Positions 9,025 to 18,175 of a stretch of 64,000 nucleotides of DNA are shown piece by piece. Position 1 is the stretch's first letter. Every line of letters starts with the position of its first letter. Source of the stretch: Streptomyces liliifuscus (GTDB taxonomy: Bacteria; Actinomycetota; Actinomycetes; Streptomycetales; Streptomycetaceae). Position numbers and translations under genes: made by a program. A model generated the notes under the pieces. It saw only the letters and a program-made list of their open reading frames with translations. It made no database searches and had not been told where the DNA came from. The stretch spans positions 7,998,001 to 8,062,000 of the forward strand of contig NZ_CP066831.1 of the NCBI RefSeq assembly GCF_016598615.1, in the 5' to 3' direction.

Positions 9025-9498
9025 ATGCCGCCGGATGCCAAGATCCTCATAGTCGACGACCATGAGGAAACGCTCTACGCCCTGGAAAGCGCCCTGGCCC
9101 CGCTCGGCTACCACCTGACGCGGGCGACCAGCGGCGACGACGCGCTCAAGGAAGTCCTGCGCGGCCACGTCGGCCTGCTCCTCCTCGACGTACGCATGCC
9201 GGGCGTCAGCGGCCTCGACGTGGTCCGCTACATGCGGGGCGTGGAACAGACCCAGCTCATCCCGATCATCCTGGTCACCGGCTTCGGCCCCGACGCCGAA
9301 CTCACCGCCACCGCCTACCGCCTGGGCGTCGCCGACCTCGTCATGAAACCCATAGACCCCTGGGCCCTGCGCACCAAGGTCCGCTACCTCTACGACGCCC
9401 ACCAGCGCTACCGGTCCCTGGAACGCGAAGTACGCGAACTCCGCGCCCTGGTGAAGGAACCGCCGAGGGCCGGGCGCTACGTGGGCCCGGGAACGTAA
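9025..9498 (+). CDS. response regulator with receiver domain and short helical tail
   Basis: This 157-residue protein has an N-terminal receiver domain: acidic pocket ILIVDDHEET, phosphoacceptor Asp in LLLDVRMPG, switch Thr in ILVTGF and Lys in VMKPIDPW. A charged helix follows (RYRSLEREVRELRALVKEP). There is no DNA-binding or enzymatic output domain and no histidine kinase beside it, so it must act by protein contact or in a phosphorelay with a distant kinase. ATG start at 9025. Confidence 0.9.
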   Translation: MPPDAKILIVDDHEETLYALESALAPLGYHLTRATSGDDALKEVLRGHVGLLLLDVRMPGVSGLDVVRYMRGVEQTQLIPIILVTGFGPDAELTATAYRLGVADLVMKPIDPWALRTKVRYLYDAHQRYRSLEREVRELRALVKEPPRAGRYVGPGT

Positions 9499-9580
9499 TC
9501 CCGGCCGAGGGGAACGCAACCCTGGCCGACGGGCAACGCAACCCCGACCGACCCGGGGCGCAACCCCGCCCGGACCAGGA
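9488..9580 (+). repeat. degenerate ~21-bp tandem repeat
   Basis: Four imperfect units of about 21 bases share the pattern gggnaacgcaacccnggccga. They overlap the last codons of the response regulator and fill the space before pepN. Confidence 0.65.
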
Positions 9581-9622
9581 CACCCCTGTGCCGGATCACG
9601 CCCATCAGGCAGCATGGCACCC

Positions 9623-12121
9623 ATGTCCGTACTGACGCGCGACGAAGCGCAGACCCGTGCCAAGCTCCTCGACGTCCACCGCTACCAGATCGAACTCGAC
9701 CTGACGCGCGGCGACGAGATCTTCGACTCCCGTACCGTCATCCGCTTCACCACCCGCGCGGACGGGGACACCTTCGTCGAGCTCAAGCCCGCCGAACTGC
9801 GCTCCGTCACCCTCGACGGCCACCCCCTCGACCCGGACACCCTCTCCCTGGACGAGAACCGGCTGCCGCTCAAGGACCTCACGGCCGGCGAGCACGAACT
9901 GCGCATCGACACCACCATGCGCTACTCCCGCACCGGCGAGGGCATGCACCGCTTCACCGACCCCACCGACGGCGAGACATACGTCTACACGCAGCTGTTC
10001 ATGGACGACGTGCAGCGCGTCTTCGCGGCCTTCGACCAGCCCGACCTCAAGGCCGTCTTCGAGCTGACCGTGACGGCCCCCGAAGGCTGGACCGTACTCG
10101 CCAACGGCATCACCGAGCGGCAGGACGACGGCAGTTGGCGGGCCGCCGCCACCCCGCTCATCTCCACGTACCTCGTCGCCGTCGCCGCCGGACCCTGGCA
10201 CTCCGTACGCACCGAACACCGCGGCCTGCCCTTCGGCATCCACTGCCGCCGCTCGCTCGCCCCCCACCTCGACACCGACGCCGACGAGATCCTCGACATC
10301 ACCCGCGCCTGCTTCGACCGCTACCACGAGAAGTTCGAGGAGCCCTACCCCTTCGACTCCTACGACCAGGCGTTCGTCCCCGAGTTCAACGCAGGCGCCA
10401 TGGAGAACCCCGGACTCGTCACCTTCCGCGACGAGTTCGTCTACCGCTCCGCCGTCACCGACACCGAACGCCAGACCCGCGCCATGGTCATCGCCCACGA
10501 GATGGCCCACATGTGGTTCGGCGACCTCGTCACCCTGCGCTGGTGGGACGACATCTGGCTGAACGAGTCCTTCGCCGAGTACATGGGCTACCAGACCCTC
10601 ACCGAGGCGACCCGATTCACCGACACCTGGACCGACTTCGGCATCGTCCGCAAGGCCTGGGGCTACGACGCCGACCAGCGGCCCTCCACCCACCCCGTCG
10701 CCCCCGACCCCGAGGCCGTCCCCGACACCGCCTCCGCGATGCTCAACTTCGACGGCATCTCCTACGCCAAGGGCGCCTCCGCACTACGGCAACTCGTCGC
10801 CTGGCTCGGCGAGAAGGACTTCCTCGCCGGCATCAACACCCACTTCGCCCGCCACAGGTTCGCCAACGCCACCCTCGCCGACTTCATCGAATCCCTCGCC
10901 GCGGCCACCGAACGCGACGTCCGCGCCTGGGCCGACTCCTGGCTGCGCACCACCGGCGTCGACACCCTCACCGCGTCCGTCACCGACCGGCCGGGGGAGT
11001 GGACCCTCACCCTCGACCGCGCGGGCAGCCGCCCCCACCGCGTCACCGTCGGCGTCTACGACCGCGACCTCAACGACAGCCGCGCACTCCTCCTGCGCGA
11101 GCGCTACGAGACGGACGTCCCGCAACAGCCGGCCCCCGAGCCCCGCACCGGCCCCCGTCCCGCCCTCGTCGTCCCCAACGACCTCGACCTCACCTACGCC
11201 AAGATCCGCCTCGACGAGGTGTCCTCCCGGACCGCCCTGCGCGGCATCTCCGACGTCCCCGACGCCCTCACCCGCGCCGTCCTGTGGAACACCCTGCGCG
11301 ACATGGTCCGCGACGGCGACCTCGCCCCCGCCGCCTACCTGGAGACCGCCCGCGCCCACCTCCCCGAGGAGACCGACCTCGCCGTCGTCCAGGGCGTCCT
11401 CGGCTTCGCCGCCGCCCAGGTCGCCAACCGCTACCTGGCCGCCCACGAACGGCCCGCCGCCCTCGCCACCCTCACCTCGCTCTGCCGCGACCTCATCCGC
11501 CGCACCGAGGACGGCGACCACCCCGGCCTGCGCCTCATCGCCGTACGCCACCTCATCGACGTCGCCGCCCAGCCCGACACCATCAGCGCCTGGTTCTCCG
11601 AAGGGACCGTCCCCGGCGGCCCCGAACTCGACCCCGAACTGCGCTGGCGCATCCTCGGCCGCCTCGCCGTCCTCGGCGCCATCGACGACGCCGTCATCGA
11701 CACCGAACTCGTCCAGGACCCCAGCGCCACCGGCCAGGAAGGCGCCGCCCGCTGCCGAGCCGCCCTCCCCGACCCGGTCGCCAAACGCGCCGCCTGGGAC
11801 GCGATGTTCACCACCGACGACCTCTCCAACTACCTCTTCACCGCCACCGCCCAGGGCTTCTGGCAACCCGAACAGACCGACCTCGTGCGCCAGTACGTCG
11901 ACCTCTACTGGACCGACGCGACAGCCGTGGCCGCCCGCCGCGGCCCCGCCATCGCCGAAGCAGCCGGCCGCTGGGCCTTCCCGGCCTACGCCATCACCCC
12001 CGAAACCCTCCACGCAGGCGAACAGTGCCTGACCGAAACCACCCCCACCCCCGCCCTCCGCCGCAAACTCACAGACCAACTGGACGACCTGGCAAGGGCA
12101 TTGCGAGTACGAGAGGCATAG
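9623..12121 (+). CDS. pepN: aminopeptidase N, M1 family zinc metallopeptidase
   Basis: This 832-residue cytoplasmic exopeptidase removes N-terminal residues from peptides. The start is taken at the ATG at 9623 (MSVLTRDEAQTRAKLL); an ATG three codons earlier is possible. The exopeptidase motif GAMENPGLVTF and the zinc site HEMAHMWFGDLV (about residues 291-295) with the downstream Glu in NESFAEYMG are intact, so the enzyme should be active. The C-terminal half is the alpha-helical ERAP1-like domain. Length is normal for actinobacterial PepN. A terminator hairpin follows. Confidence 0.96.
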   Translation: MSVLTRDEAQTRAKLLDVHRYQIELDLTRGDEIFDSRTVIRFTTRADGDTFVELKPAELRSVTLDGHPLDPDTLSLDENRLPLKDLTAGEHELRIDTTMRYSRTGEGMHRFTDPTDGETYVYTQLFMDDVQRVFAAFDQPDLKAVFELTVTAPEGWTVLANGITERQDDGSWRAAATPLISTYLVAVAAGPWHSVRTEHRGLPFGIHCRRSLAPHLDTDADEILDITRACFDRYHEKFEEPYPFDSYDQAFVPEFNAGAMENPGLVTFRDEFVYRSAVTDTERQTRAMVIAHEMAHMWFGDLVTLRWWDDIWLNESFAEYMGYQTLTEATRFTDTWTDFGIVRKAWGYDADQRPSTHPVAPDPEAVPDTASAMLNFDGISYAKGASALRQLVAWLGEKDFLAGINTHFARHRFANATLADFIESLAAATERDVRAWADSWLRTTGVDTLTASVTDRPGEWTLTLDRAGSRPHRVTVGVYDRDLNDSRALLLRERYETDVPQQPAPEPRTGPRPALVVPNDLDLTYAKIRLDEVSSRTALRGISDVPDALTRAVLWNTLRDMVRDGDLAPAAYLETARAHLPEETDLAVVQGVLGFAAAQVANRYLAAHERPAALATLTSLCRDLIRRTEDGDHPGLRLIAVRHLIDVAAQPDTISAWFSEGTVPGGPELDPELRWRILGRLAVLGAIDDAVIDTELVQDPSATGQEGAARCRAALPDPVAKRAAWDAMFTTDDLSNYLFTATAQGFWQPEQTDLVRQYVDLYWTDATAVAARRGPAIAEAAGRWAFPAYAITPETLHAGEQCLTETTPTPALRRKLTDQLDDLARALRVREA

Positions 12122-12132
12122 AGAACGGATCG

Positions 12133-12171
12133 GCGGGCCCGCACCCTTCGCGAACAGGGGCGCGGGCCCGC
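12133..12171 (+). terminator. hairpin terminator of pepN
   Basis: Two copies of the palindrome gcgggcccgc, extended by ccc/ggg pairing, flank a loop of about 13 bases. The structure starts 11 bases after the pepN stop and is followed by ttt. Confidence 0.75.
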
Positions 12172-12263
12172 TTTCCTACCGGGCGTGGGCAACCGCCTGC
12201 TTTCGGTTTTCAGGGGCAGTCGGGCCGGCTTTCTCACTGGGGCGCCGCGAACCGCCATCTCTT

Positions 12264-12306
12264 AGGGGCGCGGGGAACTGCGCGACCAGCCCCCACCGAC
12301 CCGCAC
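12264..12306 (+). repeat. dispersed GC-rich element, copy 3
   Basis: aggggcgcggggaactgcgc followed by gaccagcccccaccgacccgc. This is a long copy of the accagcccccaccg subtype, in the 332-bp space between pepN and the decarboxylase gene. That space holds no gene. Confidence 0.9.
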
Positions 12307-12315
12307 GTCACCCAC

Positions 12316-12357
12316 AACCCCGGCGCGAAGCGCCAAGAACCCCGGCGCGAAGCGCCA
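12316..12357 (+). repeat. direct repeat of a 20-bp hairpin unit
   Basis: Two exact copies of aaccccggcgcgaagcgcca, two bases apart. Each contains the small inverted repeat ggcgc-gaa-gcgcc. They lie about 95 bases before the decarboxylase start, so a leader or terminator role is possible. Confidence 0.7.
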
Positions 12358-12453
12358 ATACCCCCTTTCGAGTGCTGATCACCGCACTCTCCGGGCACGC
12401 AGCCCCAAACACAGACACGCTGGAAGTCCCCGCCCGCGCCCCGGAGGACGACC

Positions 12454-13848
12454 ATGAGCCCGCTCGCATCAGGCCCCCAAGGCCCAGACACCCTGCGACC
12501 GCTGCTCACCACCGTGCTCGAAGCACTGAAGGCCGGCGCAGCCACCCGCGACGGCCCCCTCCCGCCCGGCGGCCCCACCGAGGTGGCCGCCTGCCTCCGC
12601 GAGGCCCTCGGCAACCCCCTCCCGGACCACGGCGACGAAGACGCCCTCCGCACCCTCGTCCAAGCCTTCGCGGCGGGCGCGGCCGACCCCGCGGACCCCC
12701 TCTGCACGGCCCACCTGCACTGCCCGCCCCTCGCCGTCGCCACCGCCGCGGACCTCGCCGCCTCCGTCCTCAACCCCTCCCTCGACTCCTGGGACCAGGC
12801 CCCGGCCGCCTCGGAACTCGAAGCCCTCGTCACCAGGGCCCTCGCCGCCGAGGTCTACACAGAGGTCCACGCGGCGGCAGGCCAAACCCAGACAGACAGC
12901 GACGCCCTCGTCACCACAGGCGGCACCGAGTCCAACCAACTCGCCCTACTCCTCGCCCGCGAACACCACGGCCACACCCAGCTCGTCTGCGCCGAGAACG
13001 CCCACCACTCCCTCCGCCGCGCCACCTGGCTCCTAGGCCTCCCCGAACCCGTCACCGTGCCCGCCCCCGCAGGCACCATGGACCCCACCGCACTCAACGA
13101 AGCCCTCACCGCACTCCAGGGCCCCCGCGGCTCGCTCCTGGTCGCCGCCACCGCGGGCACCACCGACGCCGGCCTCATCGACCCGCTCCCCGACATCGCC
13201 ACCCTCTGCGAAGCCCACGGCGCCCGCCTCCACATCGACGCCGCCTACGGCGGAGGCCTCCTCTTCAGCGACCGCCACCGCCCCAGACTCGACGGCCTCG
13301 CCCGCGCCCACACCGTCACCCTCGACCTGCACAAACTCGGCTGGCAGCCCATCGCCGCGGGCCTCCTCGCCGTACGCGACCGGCACGATCTCGCCCCGCT
13401 CGCCCATCACGCCGACTACCTCAACGCCGACGACGACACCGAAGCGGGCCTGCCCGACCTTCTCGGCCGCTCCCTGCGCACCACCCGACGCCCCGACATC
13501 CTCAAGATCGCCGTCACCCTCAAAACCCTCGGCCGCACCGGACTCGGTGATCTCGTCGACCGGGTCTGCGAACAAGCCGCGCAGTTCGCCGAACTCGTCC
13601 ACCGGCACCCCCGCTTCGAACTCCACGACCGGCCCACCATCAGCACCGTCCTGTTCCGGCCCACCGACGCCACCGACGCCACCGTGGCCGCCGTACGCCG
13701 CACCCTCCTCACCGAAGGCCGGGCAGTCCTCGGCCGCGCCCGCCTCGACGACCGCCTCTGGCTCAAAGCCACCCTGCTCAACCCGCACACCGGAGCCGAC
13801 GACCTGGCCGCGCTCCTGAAACTGGTGGAAGGACACACCCCGCGATGA
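12454..13848 (+). CDS. PLP-dependent group II decarboxylase, DesA/lysine-decarboxylase-like
   Basis: This 464-residue type I-fold PLP enzyme resembles DesA and diaminobutyrate or lysine decarboxylases. Family features are LCTAHLHCPPL, SSLD-type NPSLDSWDQ, TTGGTESNQLALLLARE (phosphate cup), HIDAAYGGG (Asp binding the pyridine nitrogen) and DLHKLGWQP (the Schiff-base Lys). Its stop overlaps the start of the N-hydroxylase gene by ATGA, so the two are translationally coupled. In siderophore pathways such pairs turn lysine or ornithine into a diamine that is then N-hydroxylated. The actual substrate here is unknown. Confidence 0.9.
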   Translation: MSPLASGPQGPDTLRPLLTTVLEALKAGAATRDGPLPPGGPTEVAACLREALGNPLPDHGDEDALRTLVQAFAAGAADPADPLCTAHLHCPPLAVATAADLAASVLNPSLDSWDQAPAASELEALVTRALAAEVYTEVHAAAGQTQTDSDALVTTGGTESNQLALLLAREHHGHTQLVCAENAHHSLRRATWLLGLPEPVTVPAPAGTMDPTALNEALTALQGPRGSLLVAATAGTTDAGLIDPLPDIATLCEAHGARLHIDAAYGGGLLFSDRHRPRLDGLARAHTVTLDLHKLGWQPIAAGLLAVRDRHDLAPLAHHADYLNADDDTEAGLPDLLGRSLRTTRRPDILKIAVTLKTLGRTGLGDLVDRVCEQAAQFAELVHRHPRFELHDRPTISTVLFRPTDATDATVAAVRRTLLTEGRAVLGRARLDDRLWLKATLLNPHTGADDLAALLKLVEGHTPR

Positions 13849-15287
13849 CGCCCCCCACGTCCCCGACACCCCCCACGCACCCCAAACACCCCGTACACCA
13901 CGAGCCCGAAGCCCCCCGCGACCTCGTGGGCATCGGCATCGGCCCCAACAACCTCTCCCTCGCCGCCCTCGCCCACCCCCTGGCCGAACTCGACACCGCC
14001 TTCTACGAACAGCGCCCCGCCTTCGACTGGCACCCCGGCCTCCTCATCGAAGGCACCACCCTCCAAGTCCCCTTCATCGCCGACCTGGTGACCCTCGCCG
14101 ACCCCGCGAGCCCCTGGACCTTCCTCAACTACCTCAAGGCCCGCGACCGCCTCTTCCCCTTCTACTTCGCCGAACGGCTCCACATCCACCGCGCCGAATA
14201 CGCCGCCTACTGCCGCTGGGTCAGCGACAGCCTCCCCGGACTCCACTTCGGCCACCAGGTCGACGCCGTCCGCTGGAACCCCGAACGTGACGTGTTCGAA
14301 GTCGACTTCACCCAACTCGACAGCGACGGCGAAGCCGAAGCACTCGGCCGCACCTACACCAGGAACATCGCCCTCGGCATCGGCACCGCCCCCTACATCC
14401 CCGAACCGCTCCGCCCCCTCGTCGAAGCCCCCGGCGTGCCCGTCATCCACGCCGCGGACTACCTCGAACACCGCGAACGGTTCCTCACCGCCGAACACAT
14501 CACCGTCATCGGCTCAGGACAGTCCGGCGCCGAAGTCTTCCTCGACCTCCTCAGAAACCGCCCCGCCGGCCGCGAGAAGATCCACTGGCTCGCCCGCACC
14601 GAGGCCTTCGCACCCATGGAGTACTCAAAACTCGGGCTCGAACACTTCACACCCGACTACACCCGCTACTTCCACGCCCTGCCCGAACCCGTACGCGACC
14701 GGCTCGTCCCCGCCCAATGGCAACTCCACAAGGGCATCGACGCCGACACCATCGCCGCCATCCACGACGAGCTCTACCGCCGCACCCTCGACGGCGGCTG
14801 GCCCGACACCGTCCTCACCCCCGGCGTCCACGTCCGCACCGCGGGCCGCATCGCCACCACCAAGGTCGAACTCCACCTGGAACACGCCCAACAAGCCAGC
14901 CGCTCCCGCATCACCACCGACGCCGTCGTCCTCGCCACCGGCTACCGCGAACGCCCCCTCGGCCAAATCCTCGCCGGACTCGACCCCTACATGCGCCGCG
15001 ACGCCTCCGAACGCCCCCGCATCGACGACCGCCACCGCCTCGTCCTCGACCCCTCCGTCACCGGAGCCGTCTACGTCCAGAACGGCGAACGGCACACCCA
15101 CGGCGTCGGCGCCCCCGACCTCGGTCTCACCGCCTGGCGCAGCGCGAGCATCCTCAACTCCCTGACGGGCAAAGACCCCTACCCACTGCCGAGCCGAACG
15201 GCCTTCACGACCTTCGGACTCGCCCAGCAGCCCCAGATCCCGCCCGCCAGGCAGCAGCCACGGATGCTCACACCACTCGCCGAATAG
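13845..15287 (+). CDS. lysine/ornithine or diamine N-monooxygenase (SidA/IucD/PvdA/DesB family)
   Basis: This 480-residue flavin-dependent N-hydroxylase carries the FAD site VGIGIGPNNLSLAAL near residue 26, the NADPH site VIGSGQSGAEVF and the C-terminal VVLATGYRERPL. LQVPFIADLVTLADP and FLNYLK are also diagnostic. It should hydroxylate the terminal amine of lysine, ornithine or cadaverine. It overlaps the decarboxylase gene by four bases. No NIS synthetase, acyltransferase or siderophore uptake gene lies within the window, so the pair is either orphan or works with a distant cluster. Downstream genes are convergent and unrelated. Confidence 0.93.
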   Translation: MTPPTSPTPPTHPKHPVHHEPEAPRDLVGIGIGPNNLSLAALAHPLAELDTAFYEQRPAFDWHPGLLIEGTTLQVPFIADLVTLADPASPWTFLNYLKARDRLFPFYFAERLHIHRAEYAAYCRWVSDSLPGLHFGHQVDAVRWNPERDVFEVDFTQLDSDGEAEALGRTYTRNIALGIGTAPYIPEPLRPLVEAPGVPVIHAADYLEHRERFLTAEHITVIGSGQSGAEVFLDLLRNRPAGREKIHWLARTEAFAPMEYSKLGLEHFTPDYTRYFHALPEPVRDRLVPAQWQLHKGIDADTIAAIHDELYRRTLDGGWPDTVLTPGVHVRTAGRIATTKVELHLEHAQQASRSRITTDAVVLATGYRERPLGQILAGLDPYMRRDASERPRIDDRHRLVLDPSVTGAVYVQNGERHTHGVGAPDLGLTAWRSASILNSLTGKDPYPLPSRTAFTTFGLAQQPQIPPARQQPRMLTPLAE

Positions 15288-15351
15288 AACCGAGCCAACC
15301 GAACAGCAGCCAACCAGCCGCGCAGCGGCCGGCCGACCGAACGGAAGCCGA

Positions 15352-17163
15352 CTAGAAGACGGGCGTCCCCTCACGCGTCAGCTTCCAGTCCACCGACGCG
15401 AACTCCTTCGGGTCCAGCGAACCCTTCGCCGTCACCCACTCCGCGATCCGCGTACGGATCTCCGTCGACTCCGCCCACAGCTCCTTCGCCGACGCCACAT
15501 GCGGGAACGCCCCACCGCCATTGGCCCGGTAGTTGTTCACCGCGAACACGAACTGCTGCGCGTCGTCCAACGCCACACCGTTGTACGAGAGGTTCTTGAT
15601 CCGCGAACCCGCCGCCTGAGCGATGTCGATGTCGTACGCCAGACCCGACACATAGTCGTAGTTGTAGTCCGGCCGGTTCCCCGCGTTCGTCAGCTTCTCC
15701 ACATCGACCGCGGCACCGACCGCCGTCTGCACGAAGTACTGCGCCGAGAACTCCAGGTACGCCCGCACCTGCGCACCCGTCATCAACTTCGCGACCAGCG
15801 TGTTGTCGTACACATACAGACTCGACAGATCCCGGATCGTCACATCCCCGGCCGGGATCTCCGACGTACGCGAGAACGGCGACGCCTGCGACAGCACCGG
15901 CAACGACGCGTACTCCGTCCCCGCCAACGCCGCCTTGACCACGTCCTCCTGGACCTTCGTGATCAGGTCGATGATCGGAGCGTCCTTGTACCGCGCTTCG
16001 ACCGTCGTCAACGTCTGAGTCGCCGTCCCGACCACCTGGTTGACGTACGCCACGACCACGTCGTGCTCGTCCTTCAACAGCTTCGTGATCCTCGGGTCGT
16101 CGGCCACCGAGTTCGAATTGCGGACCGACGCCGACACCGACTCGACCGACCAACGCCCCTTCTCGAAGACCAACTCGAAGTCGAACAGCGACAACCGCTC
16201 CGCATACGCCAACGGCTCCGACAGAACGACCGTCTTCCCCGTCTTCGTGTTGGTGACCTTCAGCTCCGGAATCTCCACATGCGCGTGCCCGACCAGAATC
16301 GCGTCGATCCCCGGCACCTGCTGCGCCACCAACCCCGCCGAGTTCTCCACGTACGGCAACTGATCACCGTACGAGGACGTGCCCGAGGAACCCGAGTGCG
16401 CCGACACGACCACCACGTCCGCACCCATCGACCGCAGCTTCGGCACCCACTTCGCCGCCTGCTCCTCAAGACCGGGGAACGTCAACTTGCCCTGCACATA
16501 AGCCTTGTCCCAGATCGCGATACCCGGGTTCGTCAGACCCAGCACGGCCACCTTCACCGGCGGGGCGCCCTTCACATGGAACTTCTTCATGAAGTACGGA
16601 GGAAAGGCCGGCTTCAGCGTCTTCGCGTCCAGCGCGTTCGCACCCAACAGCGGGAAACGGCACTGCGACTCGAACTTCCGCAGCGTCTCGATTCCGTAAT
16701 TGAACTCATGGTTGCCGAGCGCCACCGCGTCATAACCGATCGCGTTCATCGCCTGCGCCATCGGATGCACCGGACCACCCTTGGCGGTGATCGGGTCCAC
16801 CTTCGCGTAGTAGTACGTCAAAGGCGTGCCCTGAATGGTGTCACCGGCGTCCAGCAACAGCGTGTTGCGCCGGCCCTTCTCCTTGCGGACCGCGTTCACC
16901 AGCGTCGAGATCCGCGCCAGACCCTGAGCGTTGCCCGCCGCGTCCTTGTACTCCGCGTCCTTGAAGTAGTCCCAGTTGAAGATGTGACCGTGCAGATCGG
17001 TCGTACCCATCACCGTCAGCGAGTACCGCTTCGGCTTCCTGCCACCCTTCGCCACCGCAGCCTCCGCCGCCTGAGCACTCGGCGCCACGACCGCACCGGC
17101 CAGGGCGACCCCCGCGCCGGTCACGGCGGACTTCTTCAGGAACTTCCGGCGGTTCAACGCCAT
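15352..17163 (-). CDS. Tat-exported bifunctional metallophosphatase/5'-nucleotidase
   Basis: This 603-residue enzyme starts at the ATG at 17163 after gaggagtggc. A twin-arginine signal (NRRKFLKKSAVTGAGVALAG) precedes the mature protein. The N-terminal calcineurin-like domain has TDLHGHIF, DAGDTIQGTP, GNHEFNYG and VGHAHVEIP metal-binding motifs. The C-terminal 5'-nucleotidase domain holds the substrate aromatic region (YVSGLAYDIDI and NNYRANGGGAFPH). It probably dephosphorylates nucleotides or 2',3'-cyclic nucleotides outside the cell to recover phosphate and nucleosides. It is convergent with the N-hydroxylase gene. Confidence 0.95.
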   Translation of the reverse strand: MALNRRKFLKKSAVTGAGVALAGAVVAPSAQAAEAAVAKGGRKPKRYSLTVMGTTDLHGHIFNWDYFKDAEYKDAAGNAQGLARISTLVNAVRKEKGRRNTLLLDAGDTIQGTPLTYYYAKVDPITAKGGPVHPMAQAMNAIGYDAVALGNHEFNYGIETLRKFESQCRFPLLGANALDAKTLKPAFPPYFMKKFHVKGAPPVKVAVLGLTNPGIAIWDKAYVQGKLTFPGLEEQAAKWVPKLRSMGADVVVVSAHSGSSGTSSYGDQLPYVENSAGLVAQQVPGIDAILVGHAHVEIPELKVTNTKTGKTVVLSEPLAYAERLSLFDFELVFEKGRWSVESVSASVRNSNSVADDPRITKLLKDEHDVVVAYVNQVVGTATQTLTTVEARYKDAPIIDLITKVQEDVVKAALAGTEYASLPVLSQASPFSRTSEIPAGDVTIRDLSSLYVYDNTLVAKLMTGAQVRAYLEFSAQYFVQTAVGAAVDVEKLTNAGNRPDYNYDYVSGLAYDIDIAQAAGSRIKNLSYNGVALDDAQQFVFAVNNYRANGGGAFPHVASAKELWAESTEIRTRIAEWVTAKGSLDPKEFASVDWKLTREGTPVF

Positions 17164-17314
17164 GACGGGCCACTCCTCGGGAAACGGTCGACAACACGAG
17201 CAGATACGCGCGTAGATTCTGACCCGGTCATGACGTACGGCAACAGCCCCCGCAGGTTTCGATCTGATGACCGACAAGCCCCGGAAACGGGCCGCCGGTG
17301 ACAGAGTGGGACGT

Positions 17315-18043
17315 ATGACCTCACCCTCCGAAAGCTCCGAGGAAATCCGGTCCGCGGTCCCCTACGGCACACCCGACGCACCCCGAATCGCCGTCCGCGG
17401 CGAAGCCCACCTCGAAGTCGACCCCGAGATCGCCCGCATCGGCATCACCGTCAGCGCCCGCGGCACCGACCGCCGCGACGCCCTCACCGACCTGACCCGC
17501 CGCAACACCACCGCCCTCGACCTCGTCAAAACCTACGGCGACGCCGTCGAGAAACTGGAGACCGGCGCCTTCTCCATCACCCCCGAACTCACCAAACACG
17601 GCCGCGGCGAACGCATCCGCGCCTACCACGGCCGCGTCCACATCACCGCCGAACTCACCGACTTCACCGCACTCGGCGAACTCACCACCCGCCTCGCCGA
17701 CCTCGACCTCACCCGCGTCGACGGCCCCTGGTGGGCCCTGCGCCCCGACTCACCCGCCCACCGCCAGGCCAGGCAACAGGCAGTACGCGAAGCCGTCCAA
17801 CGAGCCCGCGAATACGCCGAAGCCCTCGGCACCACACTCGCCGCCCTCGTGGAACTCGCCGACATCGGCGCAGAGAACGCCCACCCCTACGGCATGGAAG
17901 CCCAGGCCACCCGGTCCATGCGCACCATGGCATTCGACGCGGCCGCCCCCGAAGGAGCCCCCGCCCTCGACCTCGAACCCGAACGACAGCATGTCTACGC
18001 ACAGGTCAACGCCCGCTTCACAATGTCACCGCCGGTGCTCTGA
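17315..18043 (+). CDS. SIMPL domain protein (DUF541)
   Basis: This 242-residue protein spans the SIMPL/DUF541 fold: PRIAVRGEAHLEVDPEIARI at the start, DLVKTYGDAVEKLETGAFSI in the middle, and REAVQRAREYAEALGTTLAA near the end. The ATG at 17315 follows gagtggg; a GTG at 17267 is in frame but overlaps the divergent nucleotidase control region. There is no clear signal peptide, unlike the periplasmic E. coli homologue. The role of the family is poorly known (oxidative-stress links in E. coli). Confidence 0.87.
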   Translation: MTSPSESSEEIRSAVPYGTPDAPRIAVRGEAHLEVDPEIARIGITVSARGTDRRDALTDLTRRNTTALDLVKTYGDAVEKLETGAFSITPELTKHGRGERIRAYHGRVHITAELTDFTALGELTTRLADLDLTRVDGPWWALRPDSPAHRQARQQAVREAVQRAREYAEALGTTLAALVELADIGAENAHPYGMEAQATRSMRTMAFDAAAPEGAPALDLEPERQHVYAQVNARFTMSPPVL

Positions 18044-18175
18044 GAGCCCTCCGAAATGCTCATCGGAGCGGCCCCCTGCACAATTCAACACTTGTCAACA
18101 GCCCTTCACGCAAAGGTTGTTGAGTAGTCATGCCCGGCCAATTCCCTACCCGCTGGTAAGGCCTAGGCTCGAACC

